From an uncultured Flavonifractor sp. (GTDB lineage Bacteria; Bacillota; Clostridia; Oscillospirales; Oscillospiraceae), in the NCBI GenBank assembly GCA_947384055.1, contig CANDFO010000004.1, positions 1 through 64,000 of the forward strand: a DNA stretch of 64,000 bases, given 5' to 3'. A model generated the notes under the pieces. That model was not told the origin of the DNA, made no database searches, and saw only the letters and a list, made by a program, of their open reading frames with translations. Within the stretch, counting starts at the first letter, position 1. Every line of letters starts with the position of its first letter. The position numbers and the translations under genes were made by a program. This document shows, piece after piece, positions 43,468-51,239 of the stretch.

Positions 43468-44900
43468 CCTGGGAAACTGTAATTGGGCTGGAAACCCATG
43501 TGGAGCTGGCCACCAGAACAAAAATATTCTGCTCCTGCACGACGCAGTTCGGCGGGGAGCCCAACACCCACTGCTGCCCGGTGTGTACCGGAATGCCGGG
43601 CACCCTGCCGGTACTCAACGCGAAGGTGCTGGAGTACGCTGTCAAAGCGGGCCTGGCCCTGGGGTGCGAAATCACCCGGCAAAGCCGCTTTGACCGAAAA
43701 AATTACTTCTACCCCGACCTGCCCAAGGCGTATCAGATCTCCCAGCTCTATCTGCCCATTGCCCGGAACGGAGCGGCGCTTATCCGCACCCAGGCCGGAG
43801 AGAAGACCGTCCGCATTCATGAGCTGCATATGGAGGAGGACGCGGGGAAGCTGGTCCACGACCCCTGGATTGACCAGACCCGGGCGGACTACAACCGCTG
43901 CGGCGTGCCGCTGATTGAAATTGTCACCGAGCCGGACTTCCACACCGGCGAAGAGGTGATCGCCTATCTGGAAAAGCTCCGCTCCACCCTGCAATATCTG
44001 GGCGTATCCGACTGCAAGATGCAGGAGGGCTCCCTGCGGTGCGACGTAAACCTTTCGGTGCGTCCTCTGGGCTCCGAGGAGCTGGGCACCCGCACGGAGA
44101 TGAAGAACCTCAGCTCTTTCAAGGCCATTGTCCGGGCCATTCGGTATGAGGCCGGGCGGCAGATTGAACTGCTGGAGGAGGGGAAGCGGGTTGTCCAGGA
44201 GACCCGCCGCTGGGATGAGAACAAGGACGCCACCTTTGCCATGCGCTCCAAAGAGAACGCCCAGGATTACCGCTATTTTCCCGACCCGGACCTGCCGCAG
44301 CTGGTGCTCAGCGAGGCGTATCTGGAACGCCTGCGGGAGGAACAGCCCGAGCTGGCGGAGGCCAAAATGGAGCGCTATCAGGCGGACTGGGGCCTGCCGG
44401 CCTACGACGCCCAGATGCTCACCGGGCAGAAGGCCCTGGCGGACTTTTTTGAGGAGACGGTGGCCCTGGGCGCGCCGCCCAAGCAGGCGTCCAACTGGAT
44501 TATGGGTCAGGTGCTGGGCCAGCTCTCCGCCAGGGGGCTGGAGGCCGGAGATATGCCCCTGACGCCAAAGACCCTGGCCCGGCTGATCGCTCTGGTTCAG
44601 ACCGGACAGCTCAACCGCAACACGGCGGTCAGAGTTTTTGAGGCGGTCTTTGACACCGACGGGGACGTGGATGCCTATGTGCGGGAGCACGGCCTGGAGC
44701 AGGTCTCCGACGCGGGACTGGTAAACAGGGCGGTGGAGCGGGTTTTTGCCGCCAACGGCAAATCGGTTGAGGACTACCTGTCCGGAAAGGAGAAAGCCCT
44801 GGGCTTTCTGGTGGGGCAGGTCATGCGGGAGCTGAAGGGCCGGGCCAGCCCCCAGGTGGTCAATCAGGCCGTACGGGAGCGGTTAAGGCGATGTCTCTAG
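43464..44900 (+). CDS. gatB: Aspartyl/glutamyl-tRNA amidotransferase subunit B
   Basis: GatB activates the Asp or Glu on the tRNA and binds the tRNA. The 478-residue protein shows VIGLETHVELATRTKIFCSC with CCPVCTGMPG (zinc region), RKNYFYPDLPKAYQISQ and a C-terminal YqeY-like tail domain. It starts with GTG, overlapping the gatA stop. It is last in the aspS-gatCAB operon. Confidence 0.97.
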   Translation: MTWETVIGLETHVELATRTKIFCSCTTQFGGEPNTHCCPVCTGMPGTLPVLNAKVLEYAVKAGLALGCEITRQSRFDRKNYFYPDLPKAYQISQLYLPIARNGAALIRTQAGEKTVRIHELHMEEDAGKLVHDPWIDQTRADYNRCGVPLIEIVTEPDFHTGEEVIAYLEKLRSTLQYLGVSDCKMQEGSLRCDVNLSVRPLGSEELGTRTEMKNLSSFKAIVRAIRYEAGRQIELLEEGKRVVQETRRWDENKDATFAMRSKENAQDYRYFPDPDLPQLVLSEAYLERLREEQPELAEAKMERYQADWGLPAYDAQMLTGQKALADFFEETVALGAPPKQASNWIMGQVLGQLSARGLEAGDMPLTPKTLARLIALVQTGQLNRNTAVRVFEAVFDTDGDVDAYVREHGLEQVSDAGLVNRAVERVFAANGKSVEDYLSGKEKALGFLVGQVMRELKGRASPQVVNQAVRERLRRCL

Positions 44901-44910
44901 CTCCGCCGTC

Positions 44911-44993
44911 AGGCCCTGTTTGAAAATTATTAAAACGCTCAAACGGCGAGTCTTTTCCCGCCTGGACATATTTCTGTTTTTCAAACAAGGCCC
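44911..44993. repeat. Short MITE-like element with terminal inverted repeats
   Basis: GGCCCTGTTTGAAAA at the left end pairs with TTTTTCAAACAAGGCC at the right end, one base different, enclosing about 50 bp. No target duplication is clear. It lies just after gatB and could form a long hairpin that acts as a terminator. Confidence 0.45.
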
Positions 44994-45019
44994 AACCAGA
45001 ATTTATTGCGTATGAATAT

Positions 45020-45065
45020 GCCCCGTTTCGTCCATGCTGAGTGCATCAGACAGACGAGACGGGGC
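45020..45065 (+). terminator. Hairpin before the CmpB-like gene
   Basis: GCCCCGTTTCGTC (45020-45032) pairs exactly with 45053-45065. No T run follows, only GTGTTTGC. It ends ten bases before the next start codon, so it could also control translation of that gene. Confidence 0.45.
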
Positions 45066-45074
45066 GTGTTTGCT

Positions 45075-45620
45075 ATGGAATTCTGGTTCTGGCAGTTTTT
45101 GTTTTACAGCTTTTTGGGTTTCCTCTTTGAGGTAGTCTTTGCCCGACTGACCCACAATCCCAAGCGGGACCGGAAATGCCGGCTGCTCCTCCCCCTGTGC
45201 CCGGTATACGGGCTGGGGGCCCTGGCCCTCCTCCAGCTGCCAGAGGGGATACGGGCACAGCCGCTGCCGTTGTTTTTCTCCGCGGCGGCGGTGTGTACAG
45301 GAGTGGAATATGTTACCGGCCTCTTTTATGAAAAGGTACTCCGGACGCCCTTCTGGGACTACCGGGCGCTGCCGCTGAACCTGGGCGGCAAGGTCTGCCT
45401 GCCCTTTTCCCTGCTGTGGGGGATGATGACGGTGGTGCTGGCCCCGCTGCTCCAGCCGGCGGCGGCAAATCTGGCCGCCGCCGTACCCCGGTGGATGACC
45501 GCTCCGGCGGCCGCCCTCTTTTTGCTGGACAGCGGGATTACCTTTTGGCTCCTGCGCACCACGGGGGATACCGGGACCCTGCGCTGGTATGACCGCCTGC
45601 GCGTACAGCGCGCGGCGTGA
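45075..45620 (+). CDS. CmpB-like putative ABC-type membrane protein (PF06541 type)
   Basis: The 181-residue protein has five or six hydrophobic segments. Its N-terminus WFWQFLFYSFLGFLFEVVFAR, with FYEKVLRTPFWDYRALPLNLGGKVCLPFSLLWG in the middle, is the pattern of the 'putative ABC transporter type IV' family. The start at 45075 is used, although a longer frame from 45006 exists, because the protein family begins with the membrane segment. Real function is unknown. Confidence 0.75.
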   Translation: MEFWFWQFLFYSFLGFLFEVVFARLTHNPKRDRKCRLLLPLCPVYGLGALALLQLPEGIRAQPLPLFFSAAAVCTGVEYVTGLFYEKVLRTPFWDYRALPLNLGGKVCLPFSLLWGMMTVVLAPLLQPAAANLAAAVPRWMTAPAAALFLLDSGITFWLLRTTGDTGTLRWYDRLRVQRAA

Positions 45621-45656
45621 GCCGCCTTCCCCAGCGGGCCTCAGCGCCCGCCCTGC

Positions 45657-46241
45657 TCAGGAAAGAGCTGCGCACTGGGCCTCAATCGCGGCCTCTCCGT
45701 CCTTCATGGCCCGCAGGGTGCGCTCCAGCAGGTCGTTCAGCTCCCAGCCCAGGCGCTCCGCGCCCTGGGCGATGGCCTCCCGGGAGCACCCGGCGGCAAA
45801 CTTCTTGTCCTTATACTTCTTGCGCAGGCTGGACAGCTCCATGTCCTGAACGCTTCTGGAGGGCCGCATAAGGGCCGCCGCCCCGATCAGCCCGGTAAGC
45901 TCGTCACAGGCAAAGAGAACTTTTTCCATCTCGTGCTCAGGCTCCGCGTCCCCGTCGGTCATGCCCCAGCCGTGGCTGACCACCGCGTGAATCAGAGCCG
46001 GGTCAGCGCCCCGTGCCTCCAGAATCTCCCGGACCTTGACACAGTGCTCGTCGGGCCACATCTCGAAGTCCAGGTCGTGGAGCAGACCCGCCTGGCTCCA
46101 GAAATCCGCCTGATCTCCATAGCCCAGCTCCCTGGCAAACCATCCCATGACGGACTCCACCGTCAGGGCGTGGCGCAGGTGAAAAGGCTCCTTGTTGTAT
46201 TCCCGCAGCAGCTCCCAGGCCTGCTCTCTGGTAAATGACAT
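45657..46241 (-). CDS. HD-domain phosphohydrolase
   Basis: The 194-residue protein has the HD pattern: an early His (HLRHALTVESVM), LLHDLDFEMWPDEHC (the HD pair) and AVVSHGWGMTD. It is of the HDIG-like type seen in small metal-dependent phosphohydrolases. AAGGAG lies nine bases before the ATG at 46241. The substrate is unknown. It is separated from the upstream gene by a hairpin (46307-46344), so it probably has its own transcript. Confidence 0.82.
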   Translation of the reverse strand: MSFTREQAWELLREYNKEPFHLRHALTVESVMGWFARELGYGDQADFWSQAGLLHDLDFEMWPDEHCVKVREILEARGADPALIHAVVSHGWGMTDGDAEPEHEMEKVLFACDELTGLIGAAALMRPSRSVQDMELSSLRKKYKDKKFAAGCSREAIAQGAERLGWELNDLLERTLRAMKDGEAAIEAQCAALS

Positions 46242-46306
46242 ACTCGGCAACTCCTTTTTATTCAGATTCAGGCGGCGCCTGAAGAGGCATATGGTTTCAA
46301 GAGGAA

Positions 46307-46344
46307 ACCCTCAAGAGGCAGCCGTGCGACCGCCTCTTGAGGGT
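46307..46344 (-). terminator. Terminator of the three-gene membrane protein operon
   Basis: A perfect 13-bp stem (ACCCTCAAGAGGC with GCCTCTTGAGGGT) follows the gene at 46367 on the minus strand, with TTCCTC after it. A smaller GGTTTC/GAAACC hairpin overlaps its end. Confidence 0.6.
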
Positions 46345-46366
46345 CAGACAGGGCGGAAAAACCGCA

Positions 46367-46714
46367 TTAATGGATGAAGTCGTCCATCTCCCCGTCCTCA
46401 AAGTACAGCAGCTGCTCCACCTTCTCCTGGTCCCGGACGGGCAGAAATACCGTCAGCTTGACGGCGTGGTGGCCGCACTGGGGACAGCGGTAGACATGAA
46501 TGCCGCAGGCGTACATGCCCGTAGGAATCTGGGCTTTTTTCTCCACGGGAACCAGGTTCTTTTTATAGTACGCCGGGTCGTCGTGCTCCTTATAGTGTCC
46601 TACGGACATGGTAGGCAGGGCGTAGAGCTGTTTGTTGGCGACCTCCATCTGGCTCTTGCATTTGCTGCACCAGTCGTCGTGGAACATGGAGCGGATATTC
46701 TTGAACAGTCCCAT
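46367..46714 (-). CDS. Small zinc-ribbon-like protein
   Basis: The 115-residue protein has CSKCKSQM near the N-terminus and CPQCGHHAVKLTVFLPV near residue 78, two CxxC pairs that could bind one zinc ion. There is no membrane helix. It is the last of three adjacent minus-strand genes whose spacing (3 and 45 bp) suggests an operon. I do not recognise the family. Confidence 0.65.
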   Translation of the reverse strand: MGLFKNIRSMFHDDWCSKCKSQMEVANKQLYALPTMSVGHYKEHDDPAYYKKNLVPVEKKAQIPTGMYACGIHVYRCPQCGHHAVKLTVFLPVRDQEKVEQLLYFEDGEMDDFIH

Positions 46715-46717
46715 GGG

Positions 46718-47305
46718 TTACACCGAATTGCTCTTGGCGGTCTGGAGAATTTCCACCCAGGTGTCCGCCTTGGAGATGCCCGTGAGGATATGGTTGCTGT
46801 TGGGGGCAAAGCGCTGGTTGGAAATAAAGGTGTCGATGCGCACATTATAGGAATCCACCTGGAACAGAAAGCTCACCCGGCCGCTTCCCTTGAAAATAGC
46901 CACGCCGCCTATGCCATCGTCCACCCAGATTTTACCGATGCGGCTGGCGGGAATCAGAAAGGTCTTGAACGGATTCCAGAAGGATACCAGTCCCACCTGA
47001 CCGCCGGCTACATCGACGAAGATGGACCAGCCGCGGCTGTAAAAGACCTGATTGGCGTTGACGCCCTGGGCCTTCAGCTGAGCCTCGGCGCGCTTCTTGG
47101 CCCGCTTGTACAGGAACCGCCCGCCGCCGATCCACCAGACGATGGCTATGGCCCAGGGCACCATGGTGAACACCACGGCTCCGGCGCCGCCGGTACTGAA
47201 AAAGGTGAACGCAATCCACATCCCCAGGGTGCAGATGATGAGCGGAAGGAAAATATAGGCCAGCAGGTACACAGGATTAAACTTTCTTACAGGTCCGTTG
47301 CTCAT
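46718..47305 (-). CDS. Two-helix membrane protein with a cytoplasmic beta-rich domain
   Basis: The 195-residue protein has two transmembrane helices (about 11-38 and 42-62). A soluble domain follows (FYSRGWSIFVDVAGGQVGLVSFWNPFKTFLIPASRIGKIWVDD) that looks like a PH-like or DUF-type beta fold. It ends three bases before the zinc-ribbon gene, so the two are co-translated. Function unknown. Confidence 0.65.
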   Translation of the reverse strand: MSNGPVRKFNPVYLLAYIFLPLIICTLGMWIAFTFFSTGGAGAVVFTMVPWAIAIVWWIGGGRFLYKRAKKRAEAQLKAQGVNANQVFYSRGWSIFVDVAGGQVGLVSFWNPFKTFLIPASRIGKIWVDDGIGGVAIFKGSGRVSFLFQVDSYNVRIDTFISNQRFAPNSNHILTGISKADTWVEILQTAKSNSV

Positions 47306-47350
47306 GGAAGAATTTCCCCTTTACGACAGAATTGGTTGTTCATTCGGTGC

Positions 47351-48013
47351 TCATTCCCACTCGGAGGTCTCCTCTTTTTTCCGGCGGACAAAAAATGCCG
47401 GGAAAATACCGATTTTGGAGCCCAGCATATGGAAAATCGGGAAACAGACAAAGACCGTCGCAACCTGCGCTATATTGAGGGGCGTCTTATAATAGTATTC
47501 CTCGCTTACTTTGCCTCCGCCGCCCATCATGTCCACATAAAAGTCCCGGCGGGTCAGGGGCTCCAGGTGCTCAATCTGATTGAGGAAGGTCTCGCTGGAG
47601 GTCAGGTCCTCATACATGACCCGTCCCACCGGAAGGGTGGCCGTGCCGGTGTAGTACGAGCCCTCCACCTGGACGCTGTCCATGTTGATGACCGCCGCCA
47701 CCAGCTCCCCGGAGGGAAGGGTAAGCGCGTGCATGTACCAGCCGCCATAATAGCCCGCTCCCCGGTTGCGGTACTCAATGCCGGGGGAGAGGACGGTAAA
47801 TGTGTCATGACTGAGCAGGTCGTCGATGCTCTGGGCCCGGAATACCTCGGGTCCGGCCGCGCCGCCGACCTCTCCGGCGGCCACCGTATGCTCCTGTACG
47901 TAGTCTTCATATGTAGGCAGCAGCATCCTGACAAGCTTTACCGTTCCCAGACTGACCAGCACGCTCAACAGCAGGCAGAGCCAGATGTCAAAGCGCAGAT
48001 GACGATACCGCAT
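47351..48013 (-). CDS. Uncharacterised membrane protein with an extracellular domain
   Basis: The 220-residue protein has an N-terminal helix (about 9-30), an external-type domain (about 35-175) and a second helix near 180-203 followed by a basic RRKKEE tail. GGAGGAGGAGGTG is directly before the ATG. It is the first gene of the small operon. No known motif is seen. Confidence 0.6.
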   Translation of the reverse strand: MRYRHLRFDIWLCLLLSVLVSLGTVKLVRMLLPTYEDYVQEHTVAAGEVGGAAGPEVFRAQSIDDLLSHDTFTVLSPGIEYRNRGAGYYGGWYMHALTLPSGELVAAVINMDSVQVEGSYYTGTATLPVGRVMYEDLTSSETFLNQIEHLEPLTRRDFYVDMMGGGGKVSEEYYYKTPLNIAQVATVFVCFPIFHMLGSKIGIFPAFFVRRKKEETSEWE

Positions 48014-48174
48014 GAATTCACCTCCTCCTCCGCGGTATGGGCATATTGGGGTTTCTCAGCGGTAGGACCCAGGGAGGCGGGATGCCCCCCTGGGGTTCCC
48101 GCCAAGATAAACAACTGCGGCGCAGGGCTTTCCCCTACACCGCATGTGCACAAAACACAAGCCCCAAACAGTCC

Positions 48175-48203
48175 TTGTAAAACACCATGGAATCCGTTAT
48201 AAT
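48175..48203 (+). promoter_or_regulatory. Promoter of the candidate small RNA
   Basis: TTGTAA (48175-48180) and a perfect TATAAT (48198-48203) are 17 bp apart. Transcription would start near 48210 and no coding gene follows. Confidence 0.7.
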
Positions 48204-48209
48204 GGGGCT

Positions 48210-48347
48210 GGCGTAGCAAATGCTATTGTGTAGGTGGCGTCACACCTGCATAGGGGCGTGAAAGTGGGCACACACCTTCACGCCCTGCCCTTGTTTATCT
48301 TGCGTCCCTATTGTAACGCATAATGCAGAATAGCGCAAGGTTTTTTT
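48210..48347 (+). ncRNA. Candidate stand-alone structured small RNA
   Basis: From promoter to T7 run the unit is about 138 nt. It contains a TAGCA/TGCTA hairpin, an AGGTG/CACCT hairpin, and a strong 13-bp stem (48254-48266 with 48273-48285, one mismatch). The terminator has stem CTTGCG (48299-48304) with CGCAAG (48334-48339). TGCGT/ACGCA (48301-48320) would compete with the terminator stem, so the RNA may switch shape. The only frame is 13 codons without a ribosome site. It does not look like 6S, SRP or tmRNA. Confidence 0.6.
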
Positions 48348-48394
48348 ACCAATGCACCGGCAGGCCCGCCGGCACATCAACAAGCTGAGGAACC

Positions 48395-48437
48395 GGGGGA
48401 GAGGCTGTATTCGGACGCTGCCTCTCCCTCATGTTTT
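48395..48437 (+). terminator. Second hairpin downstream of the small RNA
   Basis: GGGGGAGAGGC pairs with GCCTCTCCCTC, followed by ATGTTTTT. It would catch read-through from the small RNA before the repeat copy. The gap 48014-48665 holds only the small RNA unit, this hairpin and the repeat. Confidence 0.55.
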
Positions 48438-48448
48438 TGGAGCCTGGG

Positions 48449-48650
48449 TCTGTCGAAAAAGGCCAGAGACCTTTTTCGACAAAGGGGATACGGCCTGCCG
48501 CGCGCACCCTTTGGGCACACTTGCAGGCCGAGATGTGTCATTTTCGAGACACATGTCCCCGAAAATGACCAATTTTGACTTTATTTTGCCGCCCAAGGGC
48601 GGCAAAACTCTGCGAGGCTTTCCTGTGGGAGAAGTTTTTCGACAGTCTGA
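48449..48650 (+). repeat. Structured TIR-bounded intergenic repeat, copy 2
   Basis: Homologous along its length to 4430-4633 and 53414-53598. Its ends are CTGTCGAAAAA and TTTTTCGACAG. All four internal hairpins are intact, including the 29-bp end hairpin and the TTTTGCCGCC/GGCGGCAAAA stem. It lies between the small RNA unit and the 3' end of the sirtuin gene. Confidence 0.8.
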
Positions 48651-48680
48651 GGCGGCTTTGAGCACTCAAAGCCGCCTTTT
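48651..48680 (+). terminator. Terminator overlapping the end of the sirtuin gene
   Basis: GGCGGCTTTGAG and its exact complement CTCAAAGCCGCC are separated by two bases and followed by TTTT. The stop codon of the minus-strand sirtuin gene lies inside it. Confidence 0.65.
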
Positions 48681-49571
48681 CTGTCCAGGGCACCTGTTAA
48701 CCTGACACAGTTCCGTCAATATTTCCCCGATATCGTCGTCCAGATAAAGGGACCGCTCCCGGATTTCCTCCGGTATAGCCGACGGCCCGTTGTTGATACA
48801 GACGTAGGTTGACTTCGGGTTTTGAGCGCTCATCCGCCAAAAGGGATATTTGATGATGGATGGGGTGTTGTACCCCACGCCCAGCTCCAGAAGGACGGTT
48901 TTCATCCCCTTGTGCCGCCGGAGAAACGCCAGATACCGTTCCCGGGCCTGATGCCAGCCTCCATCCTGCACGAAGGTATAGTCTGCCCTCAGGTTCATCG
49001 TCATGGGTCTGCCGCATCGCGGACAGCGGGGAACCAACTCCGACGGCACCCGCATATCCCGCTGCTCCGCGAACATCCGGCGCACAACAGCTTCATTATC
49101 GTAAGTTTCCTGATGACAAGGCTCCGAGCACTGCCACAGCCCATAGTCCCCCTGGGTATAGAACAGCCGCTTTTTGTCAAAGCCCGCCAGCTGGAATTGG
49201 TGGTCCACATTGGTGGTCAGCACAAAGTAATCCCTGCCCTCCACCAATTGCAGCAGAGCGCTGTAGACCGGCTCCGGGGCGCGCTGATAGCGGTTTATCG
49301 TGATATGGCGGCTCCACCACGCCCAGTATTCTTCCGGCGTTTCAAAGGGATAGAAGCCCCCGGAGTACATATCCTGAATGCCGTATTTCGCCTGAAAATC
49401 CCCGAAAGCTTTTGTAAAGCGCTCCCCGGAATAGGTCATTCCCGCCGAGACGGAGAGACCTGCCCCAGCGCCGATCACTATGGCATCGGCACTGTCAAAC
49501 GCCTGCCACAGCCGCTCGGTCCGGCCCGAGGATGCTTCGATAGATCTGCCGGTCTGTGTCCTTAAAAACAT
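48666..49571 (-). CDS. SirTM-type sirtuin (macrodomain-linked ADP-ribosyltransferase)
   Basis: The 301-residue protein has the sirtuin NAD site IVIGAGAGLSVSAGMTYSG near residue 32, the TTNVDHQFQLAG catalytic region near 120, and CPRCGRPM as part of a zinc site. The TTNVDHQ pattern and the adjacent macrodomain match class M sirtuins, which add ADP-ribose to proteins rather than deacetylate. AAGGTGA precedes the start, which lies 77 bases inside the macrodomain gene. The usual partners, a GcvH-like carrier and a lipoate ligase, are not next to it. Confidence 0.85.
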   Translation of the reverse strand: MFLRTQTGRSIEASSGRTERLWQAFDSADAIVIGAGAGLSVSAGMTYSGERFTKAFGDFQAKYGIQDMYSGGFYPFETPEEYWAWWSRHITINRYQRAPEPVYSALLQLVEGRDYFVLTTNVDHQFQLAGFDKKRLFYTQGDYGLWQCSEPCHQETYDNEAVVRRMFAEQRDMRVPSELVPRCPRCGRPMTMNLRADYTFVQDGGWHQARERYLAFLRRHKGMKTVLLELGVGYNTPSIIKYPFWRMSAQNPKSTYVCINNGPSAIPEEIRERSLYLDDDIGEILTELCQVNRCPGQKRRL

Positions 49572-50301
49572 TGAAGATCACCTTTTGGATAGAGGATGGG
49601 ATTTGCAGGAAGTTGGTTACGGTTTTGACCGCGATTTCAGCGGCTTCCCGGTTTGGAAACCGGAACACCCCGGTGGAAATGCAGCAGAACGCGACACTTT
49701 TCAGGCCGTTTTCTGCGGCCAGCTCCAGGCAGGCACGGTAACAGGAGGCCAGCAGCTCCCGGTCACGCCGGGTCACGCGCCCCTCAATGACAGGGCCTAC
49801 GGTATGCAGGATATACCGGCTGGGCAGGTTGAAGGCCGGGGTGATTTTAGACTGACCGGCGGGCTCCTCATACCCCTGCCGCTTCATCAGCTCATCGCAG
49901 TACAGGCGCAGCTGAATGCCGCTTTTGCTGTGAATCATGTTGTCAATGCAGGGATGGAGCGCGCGGAAGCAGCCCCTCATCCCACTGTTGGCCGCGTTGA
50001 CAATGGCATCGACATTTAAGGTTGTGATATCACCCTGCCACAGGACCATCCGCTCATCACAGTAGAGGGGCGGGAGGGAGCGGACATCCGCCACTCCCTC
50101 CATATCCCGCTCGGTGGACAGGTACTCGTCTTGTACAGTCAGAAAGTCTTGGCCAATCGGTATGGGCGGGCGCACGTTCATCAGTGCCCGAAGCAGCTCC
50201 TTCTGCCCCTGGACATCCTCCGGGAGAGCGATGCCTTCATATTGCGCTCCTTCCGCCAGCAGCGCCTGGATCAAATAGCGGAGCTGTTCCTCATGGGTCA
50301 T
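49495..50301 (-). CDS. Zinc-type macrodomain ADP-ribosylhydrolase
   Basis: The 268-residue protein removes ADP-ribose from proteins. It has the macrodomain core LWQGDITTLNVDAIVNAANSGMRGCFRALHPCIDNMIHS. In it the GCF...H.C pattern supplies the zinc ligands of the Zn-macro class found with SirTM. GVFRFPN near residue 218 is the phosphate-binding loop. It overlaps the sirtuin gene, so writer and eraser are made together. Seven bases separate it from the upstream NAD(P)-binding protein gene. Confidence 0.9.
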   Translation of the reverse strand: MTHEEQLRYLIQALLAEGAQYEGIALPEDVQGQKELLRALMNVRPPIPIGQDFLTVQDEYLSTERDMEGVADVRSLPPLYCDERMVLWQGDITTLNVDAIVNAANSGMRGCFRALHPCIDNMIHSKSGIQLRLYCDELMKRQGYEEPAGQSKITPAFNLPSRYILHTVGPVIEGRVTRRDRELLASCYRACLELAAENGLKSVAFCCISTGVFRFPNREAAEIAVKTVTNFLQIPSSIQKVIFNVFKDTDRQIYRSILGPDRAAVAGV

Positions 50302-50308
50302 GGGCTTC

Positions 50309-50938
50309 TTACCTGCTCACCACGGAAATTCTCTGCCGGATGTGGTTCCCGCCGGTGAGTTCATCCACCACGGCGATGGCGTAGTCGGCGTAGCTGACGA
50401 CACTCTCGCCTCTGCTGTTCAGGGTCAGCTCTTCACCGCCCAGAATGTATTCCCCGGTGCGCGCGCCCTCCGCCTGAAAATCCCCGGCAGGGCTGATATA
50501 AGTCCACTTGACATCCTCGCGGGCCCGCAGCTGGCGCAGAGCCTGGTCGTGCGCCGCGGCCAGCGGCTTGAACGCATCGGGAAAGTCGGGACCGTCCGCC
50601 ACGGTGAGGGTGTGTTCAGCGTTGACGTACAGGCTTCCCGCGCCGCCCACAATGAGCAGCCGGGTGTCTGTACCCGACAGCGCGTCGCACAGATGTGCCG
50701 CCGCTCGGGGAATCTGGGGGATCGTGTCGGCTGTCCAGGCGCCGAAAGCGTCTACCACCACATCGAAGTCCTTGAGATCGGCGGCAGTCAGGTCAAACAG
50801 GTCTTTTGTGACCGACTTGCCGGCGGCGGATTGGTTTTCTCCGCGGACCACGGCGGTAACATCCAGCCCCCGCTCCATGGCCTCCCTGACAATCAGACGG
50901 CCGGCCTTTCCGTTGGCGCAGATAACAGCGATTTTCAT
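50309..50938 (-). CDS. NAD(P)H-binding (NmrA/SDR-like) protein
   Basis: The 209-residue protein has an N-terminal dinucleotide motif of the atypical SDR type (MKIAVICANGKAGRLIVREAM) and a central VVDAFGAW, with LLIVGGAGSLYV near residue 100. Such proteins reduce quinones or sense NADPH. GGAGG lies eight bases before the ATG at 50938. It is first in an operon with the macrodomain and sirtuin genes, which links redox state to ADP-ribosylation. Confidence 0.83.
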   Translation of the reverse strand: MKIAVICANGKAGRLIVREAMERGLDVTAVVRGENQSAAGKSVTKDLFDLTAADLKDFDVVVDAFGAWTADTIPQIPRAAAHLCDALSGTDTRLLIVGGAGSLYVNAEHTLTVADGPDFPDAFKPLAAAHDQALRQLRAREDVKWTYISPAGDFQAEGARTGEYILGGEELTLNSRGESVVSYADYAIAVVDELTGGNHIRQRISVVSR

Positions 50939-51006
50939 GTTGCGTACCTCCACAGGTTGTTTTAATTTTTGCTTGAACGCCGGGGGTGTTTCCCTTCGTC
51001 GCCTGT

Positions 51007-51053
51007 ATCATAGCAGACCGTTGAGGCGCTGTGAAGTACGCACAAAAAAGTGC
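51007..51053 (-). promoter_or_regulatory. Promoter of the ADP-ribosylation operon with nearby palindrome
   Basis: On the minus strand TTCACA (51035-51030) and TATGAT (51012-51007) are 17 bp apart. Just upstream is GCACAAAAAAGTGC (51040-51053), a short palindrome suited to an HxlR- or MarR-type regulator. No such regulator is in this window. The rest of the 50939-51239 gap has no gene. Confidence 0.5.
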
Positions 51054-51239
51054 CTATGGCACAGAGCGGAAACTTTTGTGCAGTTTCAAGCAGTTCCGGC
51101 CGTAAAAATTTTTCCGAAATTCCGTCAGGCACAGTTCCGCATTACTTTTGCAGTGTCAGGAATTGGCGCATGCTCCCTCCCTTTGCGGTAAATTACGGGA
51201 GGAATTGCTCAAACGATAATACGAAAAGGAGAGAACCAA

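Noticed and set aside
40216..43521. An 1101-codon open frame on the minus strand opposite aspS, gatC and gatA
   Set aside because: It spans three certain genes in the other direction and also the T-box; it is a composition artefact.
44901..45074. Longer start of the CmpB-like protein at 45006
   Set aside because: The extra residues are encoded by the perfect hairpin at 45020-45065 and do not match the family's N-terminus.
48210..48347. The small RNA as 6S, SRP or tmRNA
   Set aside because: Hairpins are separate rather than one long bulged stem, the SRP tetraloop region is missing, and there is no tRNA-like end.
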